A stretch of DNA of 40,879 nt from the NCBI GenBank assembly GCA_910577945.1, contig CAJTNI010000014.1, forward strand, positions 1 through 40,879, in the 5' to 3' direction. Origin of the DNA: an uncultured Christensenella sp. GTDB lineage: Bacteria > Bacillota > Clostridia > Christensenellales > Pumilibacteraceae. Position numbers and translations under genes: made by a program. This document shows positions 25,434-31,483 of the stretch, one piece after another (position 1 is the first letter of the stretch; every line of letters starts with the position of its first letter). Under the pieces are notes generated by a model. That model worked only from the letters and a program-made list of their open reading frames with translations, had not been told where the DNA came from and ran no database searches.

Positions 25434-25724
25434 CTAGCGATTTACGCGTCCGCGCCGCCACTGCGACGGAGGCACGCCCGTGCGCTTTTTGAACGCGGCG
25501 GAAAAATAGTACGGGCTGGAAAACCCGAGCGTGTACGCCACCGCCTTTACCGATTGCGCGCCCTCCAAAAGCGCGCATGCGCGCTTGATTTTCATGCCGC
25601 CGAAAAGCTCCATCGCGCCCGCGCCCGCAAAGCGGCGCACCGTTTTTTCGAGCGAGGAAACGCTCATGCCGCACAGCGCGGCGAGCCCGTCGGCGGTCAT
25701 AGCTCTGTCGATATTGCGCTCCAT
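25434..25724 (-). pseudogene. AraC-family HTH remnant
   Basis: 96 codons from ATG 25724: a complete AraC-type double helix-turn-helix (LAALCGMSVSSLEKTVRRF and KAVAYTLGFSSPYYFSAAFK, ending PPSQWRRG). Full-length AraC regulators have 250-300 residues with a ligand domain in front. Here the frame continues upstream for about 25 codons (coding IIIGFGAVNYINIVSEME) without any start codon and then meets the tRNA promoter at 25794. It therefore looks like the 3' end of a regulator truncated at the tRNA locus. A short functional HTH protein made from ATG 25724 cannot be excluded. Confidence 0.65.
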
Positions 25725-25793
25725 TTCCGATACGATATTGATATAGTTGACTGCGCCAAATCCAATAATTATCGAGAAACAGCATAAAAACGG

Positions 25794-25822
25794 TTGACAG
25801 CCGCGCCGTAATTTGCTAATAT
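25794..25822 (+). promoter_or_regulatory. tRNA promoter
   Basis: TTGACA (25794-25799), 17-base spacer, TAATAT (25817-25822), 20 bases before tRNA-Ala. Confidence 0.8.
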
Positions 25823-25842
25823 AAATAGCGGCTCGACAGTTT

Positions 25843-25918
25843 GGGGATTTAGCTCAGTTGGTAGAGCATCTGCTTTGCAAGCAGAGGGTCAGCGGTTCGA
25901 GTCCGCTAATCTCCACCA
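25843..25918 (+). tRNA. tRNA-Ala (UGC)
   Basis: 76 bases with encoded CCA. Acceptor GGGGATT/AATCTCC, D-arm GCTCAGTTGGTAGAGC, anticodon stem CTGCT/AGCAG around TTTGCAA (anticodon TGC), T-arm GCGGTTCGAGTCCGC. Confidence 0.96.
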
Positions 25919-25947
25919 AACCACCCCGAGCGAAGCGAGCGGTGGTT
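25919..25947 (+). other. Hairpin between the two tRNAs
   Basis: AACCACC / GGTGGTT with the loop CCGAGCGAAGCGAGC. There is no T-tract, so it is probably a processing signal in a two-tRNA transcript. Confidence 0.4.
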
Positions 25948-25961
25948 CAATTAAATAACAA

Positions 25962-26038
25962 AGGAATGTAGCTCAGCAGGTTAGAGCACCACCCTGATAA
26001 GGTGGGGGTCGGTGGTTCGAGTCCACTCATTCCTACCA
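25962..26038 (+). tRNA. tRNA-Ile (GAU)
   Basis: 77 bases with encoded CCA. Acceptor AGGAATG/CATTCCT, D-arm GCTCAGCAGGTTAGAGC, anticodon stem CCACC/GGTGG around CTGATAA (anticodon GAT), T-arm GGTGGTTCGAGTCCACT. Its 3' end is echoed in reverse at three downstream repeats and in direct orientation near 29126. Confidence 0.96.
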
Positions 26039-26066
26039 CGAAATAGCGCCCTTGCGGCGCTTTTTT
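26029..26066 (+). repeat. tRNA-side direct repeat (attL-like)
   Basis: ATTCCTACCACGAAATAGC plus a GC hairpin and TTTTTTCG resembles 29126-29166 (ATTCCTTACCGCGAAATAGC plus hairpin and TTTTTTCG). Together they bracket the AT-rich accessory block, as the attachment sites of a tRNA-integrated island would. Confidence 0.4.
26046..26066 (+). terminator. Terminator of the tRNA operon
   Basis: GCGCC-cttgc-GGCGC followed by six Ts; an outer CCACGAAA/TTTTCGTGG extends the stem. Confidence 0.85.
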
Positions 26067-26073
26067 CGTGGCA

Positions 26074-26168
26074 GGAATGAGTGGCATGACCATGCGGTGC
26101 GGGGATATGCATAAAAAGAACAGCGAGCAACACCACCGCATGGTTCGCTAGGCGCTTGCGCCGACCGA
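26074..26168 (+). repeat. Dispersed hairpin repeat, copy 1
   Basis: 95 bases: GGAATGAGTGGC, a dyad ACCATGCGGTG / CACCGCATGGT (plus-strand spacing about 36 bases), then TTCGCTAGGCGC and CGCCGACCGA. Its first bases are the reverse complement of the tRNA-Ile 3' end. Copies 2 and 3 are at 28108 and 28634; ends are conserved and loops vary. Confidence 0.75.
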
Positions 26169-26240
26169 CAAGACAATAGACTGTGTGATTGATGCACATT
26201 TATAATAATACTAACGAAAAATACGTAACGCAAAGGCAAT

Positions 26241-26366
26241 CGCCGAGCGGTTCGGCGGCGACGCCTTTGGTCGCTCGGCGTTGCGGTTTATCGGTCGTTC
26301 TTTTCGTTTCGGCGGGCGCTTGATCGCGGCACGAAGCGCCGCGCTTGTTATTATCAAGCCCCCGCC
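26241..26366. repeat. Two large inverted repeats in non-coding DNA
   Basis: CGCCGAGCG (26241-26249) pairs with CGCTCGGCG (26272-26280), extended by GCAA/TTGC. GGCGGGCGCTTGAT (26311-26324) pairs with 26353-26366 at 13 of 14 positions and encloses CGCGGC/GCCGCG. No gene lies between 26169 and 26402; these cruciform-like structures are the only content seen. Confidence 0.6.
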
Positions 26367-26402
26367 ACAGTGCCAAATAATCAAATTGCCTTTCTAAAAG
26401 CC

Positions 26403-26431
26403 TTGATTTTCGTTTTTAGATATGCTATACT
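26403..26431 (+). promoter_or_regulatory. Promoter of the structured RNA at 26438
   Basis: TTGATT (26403-26408), 17-base spacer, TATACT (26426-26431) with an extended TGC just before the -10 box. The start is predicted at G26438, the first base of the 16-bp stem. Confidence 0.65.
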
Positions 26432-26437
26432 AATTAT

Positions 26438-26646
26438 GCTAAACAATCATTATAGTCCCAAATTAGGAGTAAGGGCATTTTTAATTTCATAGGAATTCAT
26501 TCTAACATTACACAATTTGAATTTGGTAAAAATGCAAATTCCTTTTATGTGTGTGTTGGAGTATACCCTTACGCATAATGATTGTTTAGCGACTGTCGGA
26601 GTTTGCGTTTTTCATGCGTTAGCTTCGGCTGGCGCATTTTTTATTT
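26438..26646 (+). ncRNA. Candidate structured RNA or regulatory leader (~209 bases)
   Basis: The predicted transcript begins exactly at a perfect 16-base inverted repeat, GCTAAACAATCATTAT (26438-26453) with 26575-26590. Nested inside are GTAAGGG (26469-26475) with CCCTTAC (26566-26572) and GCATTTTT (26475-26482) with AAAAATGC (26528-26535). It ends in a strong terminator. The long, interrupted rod recalls 6S RNA, but it also sits 14 bases before the next gene, so it may be an attenuating leader for 26660-28086. A 153-base MITE-like element with 16-base ends is a third reading; no target duplication is seen. Confidence 0.5.
26614..26646 (+). terminator. Terminator/attenuator before the zinc-ribbon gene
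   Basis: ATGCGTTAGC-ttcg-GCTGGCGCAT, a fully paired 10-base stem (two G-U) with a UUCG loop, followed by TTTTTTATTTT. It ends 13 bases before ATG 26660. Confidence 0.85.
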
Positions 26647-26659
26647 TACGGAGGTATTT

Positions 26660-26854
26660 ATGGAAAACAGTCTACCCAAAATCTTATGCAAGTCTTGTAA
26701 CAAAGAATTTACATATCAAGTATTTAATATGCGAGTACCCGGCGGCAAAGATAGAGAATATATTTGCTGTCCATATTGCCGCCAAGAAAACGGCTCAACA
26801 ATTACGAGTGGCTGGATAGAAACTTATAAAATTGAGGATAGACACAATGATTAG
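26660..26854 (+). CDS. Small zinc-ribbon protein
   Basis: 64 residues from ATG 26660 (GGAGG 6 bases upstream). Two Cys pairs, CKSC (10-13) and CCPYC near 36-40, form a treble-clef or zinc-ribbon unit around YQVFNMRVPGGKDREYI. No further domain is present. AT-rich codon use sets it apart from the chromosomal neighbours. It overlaps the next gene by 8 bases, so the two are probably made together. Function unknown; such small ribbons often accompany mobile or defence-type cargo. Confidence 0.7.
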   Translation: MENSLPKILCKSCNKEFTYQVFNMRVPGGKDREYICCPYCRQENGSTITSGWIETYKIEDRHND

Positions 26855-27737
26855 GCAATACAAAAACAAAAAGATAGAAAGAAATCTAAAAATAACAAAC
26901 ATTTTATTTATCATATCAATATGTCTTTCTATTTTAACGGTGATAGTTTATTTAATAACTCGTTATGGAACTAAAACTGCAAAAGTTTATGACAGCGAAG
27001 TTTATTTCTATATTATGGCACTTGGTACACCCATGGCGCCTATGCTATTCCAAGACTTTGGACGTGAAACGAAAAGGCATAATGATTTTTCAAACGCATT
27101 GGGGAAAATTATTCTTGTACATATAGAAGTTGTGCTTTTAATATTTTTCTCGATTATCTTCGGCATTATCGGTGCTTTTGAGAGTAGCACGTATTCTTTT
27201 GGCTTTGCATTTTATTTTGGTTACTGTCTTATAGCTCATAGTTTATCCTATGTAGCCTCATATATTTTAATATATAATTGTGTATTGATTAAACGCGAAT
27301 GGAAAGAGAATCCGCCGCATTTCGCAAAGAAAGAATACGAAGAAAGAGAGCAACGGCATAATGAAACAAATTATAAATCGTTAATCGAAAAATGTGGAAT
27401 AAAATTCTTTATAAAATACTATAAACAAATCGAACGATTGCCTTTGCGTGATGTAAGTATTACGGAAAATTACAGTCCAAGTGAAAGAGAAGAACGCTTG
27501 ACCGCCGCAAAAAAAATTATTGATTTGAATTTGACCGAATTTACGCTAAACGAGATACTAAAATCATACGGGGATATTTTAGATGAAACGGAATTAGCGC
27601 AAGCAAAATCCATATTGTCCATATTGACGGAATTGCAGCAAAGCAGTAATTGCCCCGTGCAAGAGGTTAAAGTTCAGCTAAAACAACAAGCTACAACGGC
27701 GGCGATGCCATTGTATCGTGACATTTGGGATGATTAA
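26847..27737 (+). CDS. Unrecognised membrane protein of the accessory block
   Basis: 296 residues from ATG 26847 (GAGG 9 bases upstream); a TTG at 26832 is less likely. A basic head (RQYKNKKIERNLK) is followed by four hydrophobic segments: about 16-40, 53-70, 90-112 and 116-150. A cytoplasmic-looking, charged, helical C-terminal half (about 155-296) contains ERLTAAKKIIDLNLTEFTLNE. No known motif is visible. AT-rich throughout. Membrane anchor plus soluble domain, with a zinc-ribbon partner upstream and a small partner downstream. Confidence 0.7.
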   Translation: MIRQYKNKKIERNLKITNILFIISICLSILTVIVYLITRYGTKTAKVYDSEVYFYIMALGTPMAPMLFQDFGRETKRHNDFSNALGKIILVHIEVVLLIFFSIIFGIIGAFESSTYSFGFAFYFGYCLIAHSLSYVASYILIYNCVLIKREWKENPPHFAKKEYEEREQRHNETNYKSLIEKCGIKFFIKYYKQIERLPLRDVSITENYSPSEREERLTAAKKIIDLNLTEFTLNEILKSYGDILDETELAQAKSILSILTELQQSSNCPVQEVKVQLKQQATTAAMPLYRDIWDD

Positions 27738-27759
27738 AACAATTAAAGGAGTCAATAAA

Positions 27760-28086
27760 ATGAAAGGTACACTAAACAAGTTTACTATCAAGAACGGCGT
27801 CAGTCCATATTATATAGGCGCCCCACTACATATAAGAGCGGGCTCACCATGTATATTGGTTTTTGATAATGATACTTGCGTAGGCATTGTGTGGGAGCAT
27901 CGCGAAAATAGATTTTCCTTGGCAAACGGGCAAGCCGAAATACGTTTTTTTGAAAGATACCGCAATAGGTATAATTTATGGCATAGGATGTTTGTCAACG
28001 AACAAAGATTGTCATATAGACGTTTACAAACGGAGTTAAATAAATTAAGCGAATACATTTATTTAGGAAATATAAAAGATAAATAA
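27760..28086 (+). CDS. Unrecognised 108-residue protein of the accessory block
   Basis: Starts at ATG 27760 with AAAGGAG 7-8 bases upstream; an upstream in-frame ATG at 27718 overlaps the previous gene and has no such site. The N-terminal half is beta-rich (GVSPYYIGAPLHIRAGSPC, ILVFDNDTCVGIVWEH), the C-terminal half helical and basic (RYRNRYNLWHRMFVNEQR). Third gene of the accessory operon; unknown function. Confidence 0.65.
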   Translation: MKGTLNKFTIKNGVSPYYIGAPLHIRAGSPCILVFDNDTCVGIVWEHRENRFSLANGQAEIRFFERYRNRYNLWHRMFVNEQRLSYRRLQTELNKLSEYIYLGNIKDK

Positions 28087-28107
28087 TTATTCGTTTTTTT
28101 TGTGGTC

Positions 28108-28204
28108 GGAATGAGTGGCAAGACCATACGGTGCGGAGCAATGCAAATATAGAATAGAAAATCAACACCCATCGCATGGTAACTCACAGTTAATCGTAAG
28201 CGCC
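28108..28204 (+). repeat. Dispersed hairpin repeat, copy 2
   Basis: GGAATGAGTGGCAAGACCATACGG ... CGCATGGT, the most diverged copy; the right end (TAATCGTAAGCGCC) differs from copies 1 and 3. It is preceded by ATTCGTTTT (28089), a motif that also stands at the end of the following cargo blocks, and lies 21 bases after the stop of the gene at 27760. Confidence 0.65.
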
Positions 28205-28234
28205 AATGTGTCAATATCATATTTTGTAAAAAGA

Positions 28235-28263
28235 TTGACAATATCGTATTTTCTGTGTATAAT
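28235..28263 (+). promoter_or_regulatory. Consensus promoter of the RNA gene at 28270
   Basis: TTGACA (28235-28240), 17-base spacer, TATAAT (28258-28263). The -35/spacer sequence is partly duplicated just upstream (TCAATATCATATTTT near 28211). Confidence 0.85.
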
Positions 28264-28269
28264 ATATTT

Positions 28270-28505
28270 GAGTTGTAACCGCTAACATGGGTCAGTTAGC
28301 ACTTGTCGGCTTTGTCCCGACCCCTTGTCAGCTTGCAGGGTAAACCTAATCCTGCGCCGAATTTTTTCGGCGGTGGCGCTCCTTTGAGTTGCCGCCCTAA
28401 GGTGGTTTTAGCTAAATAGTTATACATATTAAATTTCCAACGATTCGTTTTAGGTTGGGTATGCTCTACCAAAAGGCATATAAGGGCGCGTCTTGCGCCC
28501 TTTTT
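28270..28505 (+). ncRNA. Candidate structured non-coding RNA gene (~235 bases)
   Basis: A consensus promoter, no plausible ORF, a chain of hairpins and a terminator make a stand-alone RNA gene. Stems: GCTAAC/GTTAGC (28281-28300), GTCGG/CCGAC (28305-28321), GCAGG/CCTGC (28335-28355), CGCCGAA/TTCGGCG (28355-28372), terminator GGGCGC/GCGCCC (28484-28500) plus Ts. The core motifs of SRP RNA, tmRNA and RNase P RNA are absent. The raiA motif of Firmicutes and 6S RNA are the first families to test; neither can be confirmed from memory. Confidence 0.6.
28482..28505 (+). terminator. Terminator of the RNA gene
   Basis: AAGGGCGC-gtctt-GCGCCCTT followed by further Ts. The following stretch to 28633 shows no gene. 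Confidence 0.85.
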
Positions 28506-28633
28506 GCGTGTCTCGGCTTCGGTCACGTACGTCTGTGTACGCTCCCTCGCCTCGCACTTAAAAGTCCACAATCCACAACCCTTCTCTGTCTTTTGGGCTT
28601 TTCATCTTTTACGATATTCGTTTTAGATTGGTA

Positions 28634-28726
28634 GAAATGAGTGGCTGACCATGCGGCTCGGCGCAAAGCATAGCCGAAGTGAAAATCAAGCCGCCGCATG
28701 GTTCGCTAGGCGCTTTCGCCGACCGA
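28634..28726 (+). repeat. Dispersed hairpin repeat, copy 3
   Basis: GAAATGAGTGGC, perfect dyad ACCATGCGGC / GCCGCATGGT, then TTCGCTAGGCGCTTTCGCCGACCGA, nearly identical to copy 1 outside the loop. It is preceded by ATTCGTTTTAGATTGGTA, so the tRNA-Ile-like reverse copy (TGGTAG-AATGAGTGG) is 15 of 16 matched. Confidence 0.75.
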
Positions 28727-28780
28727 GTTTATATTGAGCGCGGAGTGCGTTTTAAGTAAATATGTTACGGGCAAAGAATT

Positions 28781-28900
28781 GGTATTATCGTTAAAATAAC
28801 GGGTAAAAACGGCAAGTCGTTGTCATTCAAAACCGGTTGGATGACATATCCCAACGGAAAGATAGTACTTTCGACACCTTACGGAGGTAAAATAAAGTGA
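28781..28900 (+). pseudogene. C-terminal tail of a polymorphic-toxin-like protein
   Basis: An open frame of 39 codons, GIIVKITGKNGKSLSFKTGW then MTYPNGKIVLSTPYGGKIK and stop, with no start codon or ribosome site; an in-frame TAA lies 7 codons upstream (28757). It resembles the last strands of secreted toxin domains such as DUF6883. Its stop overlaps the next gene's GTG start (GTGA), the usual toxin-immunity junction. It is probably a displaced toxin tip left beside its immunity gene. Confidence 0.5.
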
Positions 28901-29118
28901 AAGAATTAGATTATGTGGAGCTCATAAAAGACCGCGCCGAATATGCAAAAGAAGGTGTATATAAGGGTGATTGCGGAGTAATTTCTCTCGGCGAACGCAA
29001 CGGCTACGTTTTAGTACTTTTTAGCGGTAAAATCGAAGGCGACCCTGCCGCCGATATAGACGTAGGGATTCGTATAGGCGATTTGAAAGTAATACGCGAA
29101 TATACTAATTCGTTTTAG
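28897..29118 (+). CDS. Immunity-like small protein (DUF4926-like)
   Basis: 73 residues, GTG start with GGAGG 8-9 bases upstream. MKELDYVELIKDRAEYAKEGVYKGDCGVI followed by a short beta-strand pattern (GYVLVLFSG, DVGIRIGDLKVI) gives a small SH3-like barrel typical of DUF4926-like proteins, many of which accompany polymorphic toxins. It is translationally coupled to the toxin tail at 28781. Followed by its own terminator. Confidence 0.65.
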   Translation: MKELDYVELIKDRAEYAKEGVYKGDCGVISLGERNGYVLVLFSGKIEGDPAADIDVGIRIGDLKVIREYTNSF

Positions 29119-29125
29119 GTTAGAT

Positions 29126-29166
29126 ATTCCTTACCGCGAAATAGCCGCGAAAGCGGCTTTTTTCGT
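29126..29166 (+). repeat. Distal direct repeat (attR-like)
   Basis: ATTCCTTACCGCGAAATAGC, hairpin, TTTTTTCG resembles the tRNA-Ile 3' end plus terminator at 26029-26068 (one inserted T, A to G, and a changed hairpin). It marks the right end of the AT-rich block. Confidence 0.4.
29143..29164 (+). terminator. Terminator after the immunity-like gene
   Basis: AGCCGC-gaaa-GCGGCT followed by six Ts. Confidence 0.88.
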
Positions 29167-29262
29167 TTGAAAGAATAAGCGACTACTTTGTAGGTCGGGC
29201 GCAAATTTAAAATTTCGGGCTCGGCGCGTTTACTTATCTTATCCGCGACGCAAGCTATAAAT

Positions 29263-30360
29263 ATGTACGATGCGTTAGGCACAAAAAAGCGACTTGTTAT
29301 TATTTTTATTATAGCGGCTACTGTGGCGATTATCGCGGCGTGCTTGACCGCGCGCGTCGGTCGGGCGCGTCATGCCCTCGCCTGCGCCGAGCCTGTCGAG
29401 CTTATCCCGTACGACGGTAAGGTCGAGCACATATTCACGCACGAGCTTATATTCGACACGGCAAAGGCGTTTTCGCCCGCAAACTCCGTGCGCGACTGCT
29501 TCGACAAAGACCACTTGACCGCCGCCGAGTTTAAAGCGCTCCTTGGCGAGCTGTACGAAAACGATTACGTTTTGGTTTCGCTCGACGGCGTTGTCGGCGG
29601 AGCGCAGCCACGCGTGCCGCGCGGCAAAAAGCCGCTTGTAATGTCCTTCGACGACATGACCTACGACACCGTAAACCGCGGGTGTATCGACAAGATTATC
29701 ATATCGGACGGCGAGCTGTGCGACTATACGAAAAACGCCGAGCCGCAAATAACGCGCGAGCGCGAAAACGTAACCGTACTCGAAAGCTTTATCGAACAGC
29801 ACCCAGATTTTTCGCCGAGCGGCGCGCGGGCAACGCTGTGCGTAAACGGCTACAACGGCATACTCGGGTACAGGTGCACGCCGAACTGCAAGGTGTCCGA
29901 GCAACGTCGCGCCGACGACACGGCGGAGTGCCGCAAGCTTGTTTCGGAGCTCAAACGCCGCGGCTACACCTTCGCGTCGCACACGTACTATCACACGTAT
30001 TTCAACGGCTGCGCCGCAAGCACGATAGAAAAAGACTGCGCCGCATGGCAAAAGTATATCGAACCGATTGTCGGCAAGACGCGCGCGCTCTGCTTTCCCG
30101 CAGGCGAGCACAACGCCAAAAGCGAAAAAATGGATATATTCAAGCGTTACGGCTTCGACACGTTCTTATGCGTGGGCGACTTTATCGGCACGGACTACGA
30201 GCGCGCGAGCAAGGACGCCGAATATATTTACCGCCTGCCGTTCGACGGCACGGCGCTTCGACTGTATGAAAAAGCGTACGCGCGCCTCGCAGACACGCGC
30301 GCGATTTACGACGGCACGCGCTACCGCCCGTTCTCGTTCAAGGGCGGGTATCACAAATAG
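29263..30360 (+). CDS. Membrane-anchored polysaccharide-deacetylase-like protein (CE4/NodB fold)
   Basis: 365 residues. N-terminal signal anchor (LVIIFIIAATVAIIAACLTA, 11-30), then an extracellular domain. PLVMSFDDMTYD (124-135) matches the NodB first motif (catalytic and metal Asp), SHTYYHT provides the second (His240 and His244), and LCFPAGEHN the third. Such enzymes remove N-acetyl groups from peptidoglycan or EPS, though many clostridial members are inactive. Start ATG 29263 has no clear ribosome site; a TATAAA lies directly before it. It may modify the surface polymer made by the large operon, but it is transcribed separately. Confidence 0.75.
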   Translation: MYDALGTKKRLVIIFIIAATVAIIAACLTARVGRARHALACAEPVELIPYDGKVEHIFTHELIFDTAKAFSPANSVRDCFDKDHLTAAEFKALLGELYENDYVLVSLDGVVGGAQPRVPRGKKPLVMSFDDMTYDTVNRGCIDKIIISDGELCDYTKNAEPQITRERENVTVLESFIEQHPDFSPSGARATLCVNGYNGILGYRCTPNCKVSEQRRADDTAECRKLVSELKRRGYTFASHTYYHTYFNGCAASTIEKDCAAWQKYIEPIVGKTRALCFPAGEHNAKSEKMDIFKRYGFDTFLCVGDFIGTDYERASKDAEYIYRLPFDGTALRLYEKAYARLADTRAIYDGTRYRPFSFKGGYHK

Positions 30361-30447
30361 CTTCCGAATAAGCTTGCACGGCGACGGCGCGCGGCAAGCT
30401 CGACGCCTGTCGCCGCGCTACGCTCCGCATCGTTTCGATTTATAAGA

Positions 30448-30954
30448 TTAAAGCGTCAATGTGAGAGCGACGATTGCCGTAACCACGGTCGCTATCGCGC
30501 ACGCCGATTTCGCCCATTTCAGACATTTGAGAATTTTTACGGCTTTGTCGTCCTTGCGGAACTCGTCGGCGGTCACGAGACAGTCGAGACCCGTTTGTAC
30601 CGTTATCGCTTGCGCATTCTCTTTGGGGTAATTGAATTTAAGCGTCAGCTCGTTGGCTTGCACGCCCAAGTCGACCTGAGCTTCGAAATCTATTACCAAG
30701 CCGCGCTCCCGCGCATGTATATCGAACAGCCCGAACAGGGTTATGAGGAAAAACACGAGCTGCGTTATAAACCAAAACGCCCCGCCTACGTTGAGCGCGC
30801 GGTACACGCGAATATTTACGCTGTCTTTTTCCGTTTGATATTTACAAACCGCGCCGTTGCTTGCGGCTTCGAAGCGCGCGGGCGCGCCGTCGATATAAAC
30901 CTCCGCCTCGCCTATTTTTTGCAAGCCCGTCAGCTTGATTACCAGCTCTTTCAT
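30448..30954 (-). CDS. Unrecognised membrane-associated protein
   Basis: 168 residues from ATG 30954, overlapping the upstream stop as TGATG. A beta-rich N-terminal part (KELVIKLTGLQKIGEAEVYI, about 1-55), a hydrophobic segment (AFWFITQLVFFLITLFGLF, about 62-80), a second beta-rich part with NELTLKFNYPKENAQAITV, and a C-terminal helix (ACAIATVVTAIVALTLTL). No family recognised. Made with the gene at 30954. Confidence 0.65.
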   Translation of the reverse strand: MKELVIKLTGLQKIGEAEVYIDGAPARFEAASNGAVCKYQTEKDSVNIRVYRALNVGGAFWFITQLVFFLITLFGLFDIHARERGLVIDFEAQVDLGVQANELTLKFNYPKENAQAITVQTGLDCLVTADEFRKDDKAVKILKCLKWAKSACAIATVVTAIVALTLTL

Positions 30955-31394
30955 CACGCACCGCCCGTACTTACAAGCTTGACGACAAGCACGATTAGCG
31001 ACACCGCGAATACCGTTGTAGACACTGCGATTCTGACGCCGTGCTTGTCGTATCTGTCCAAGCACAGGCACGCGACGGACAACGCCGACAGCGCCATGGC
31101 AATGGGCACGGTGAATTTCCAGCTGTACGCCAGCTTTTCCGTCACCTCGACAAGAATCTCGCCGCCCGACCAAAGCATTAAAAACGTATCGTTGCCCAAG
31201 AGCGTGAACAGCGTAATTATCGTAATAAAAATAAGAACTATATAATAAGCCGCGACAAACAAAAACGACAGCACGCTCGCCGCCATGACGGCAAGCGCGA
31301 CGAATTGCAGGTTGAACAATATTTTGCCGAACCGCACCGCCTGCATTCTTGCCAACAGTCCGTTCGGCGTTTTGAACGCGTTCGGTTTTTCCAT
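30954..31394 (-). CDS. Small four-helix membrane protein
   Basis: 146 residues with four hydrophobic segments (about 24-45, 48-66, 94-110, 120-142). ATG 31394, with GGGTG about 6 bases upstream. First gene of a two-gene unit; function unknown. Confidence 0.65.
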   Translation of the reverse strand: MEKPNAFKTPNGLLARMQAVRFGKILFNLQFVALAVMAASVLSFLFVAAYYIVLIFITIITLFTLLGNDTFLMLWSGGEILVEVTEKLAYSWKFTVPIAMALSALSVACLCLDRYDKHGVRIAVSTTVFAVSLIVLVVKLVSTGGA

Positions 31395-31429
31395 TCACAC
31401 ACCCAAATCGTCTATATCTCGCTTGCTTT

Positions 31430-31458
31430 ATTATATATGATTAAAATCGAAAACACAA
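31430..31458 (-). promoter_or_regulatory. Promoter of the 31394-30448 unit
   Basis: Minus strand TTGTGT (31453-31458), 17-base spacer, TATAAT (31430-31435). Confidence 0.75.
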
Positions 31459-31466
31459 GGGGTTTT

Positions 31467-31483
31467 GTGTAAATAATTTACAC
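31467..31483. promoter_or_regulatory. 17-bp palindrome between divergent promoters
   Basis: GTGTAAAT-A-ATTTACAC, perfect. It lies just upstream of the minus-strand promoter at 31430 and about 100 bases from the polA promoter. The form recalls Rex/CRP-FNR-type sites; the regulator is unknown. Confidence 0.5.

Noticed and set aside
25947..26239. Minus-strand ORFs across tRNA-Ile
   Set aside because: They are antisense readings of the tRNA (peptides like SGLEPPTPTLSGW are a common artefact) with no ribosome site.
26464..26578. Small plus-strand peptide ending NSFYVCVGVYPYA
   Set aside because: The frame has no start codon and lies inside the structured RNA.
26438..26590. Insertion sequence
   Set aside because: There is a 16-base inverted repeat but no transposase and no target-site duplication; promoter and terminator placement fits an RNA better.
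28462..28474. tRNA fragment in the RNA gene
   Set aside because: TATGCTCTACCAA is the reverse of a tRNA D-arm over 12-13 bases only; the remainder does not fold as a tRNA.
28296..28571. 91-codon minus-strand ORF across the RNA gene
   Set aside because: It runs antisense through promoter-driven hairpins and a terminator, has no ribosome site or recognised domain, and fits an RNA gene on the other strand better.
26074..28726. Canonical integron attC sites
   Set aside because: The repeats are hairpins of the right size, but the GTTRRRY / RYYYAAC core boxes are not found and no IntI is in the window.
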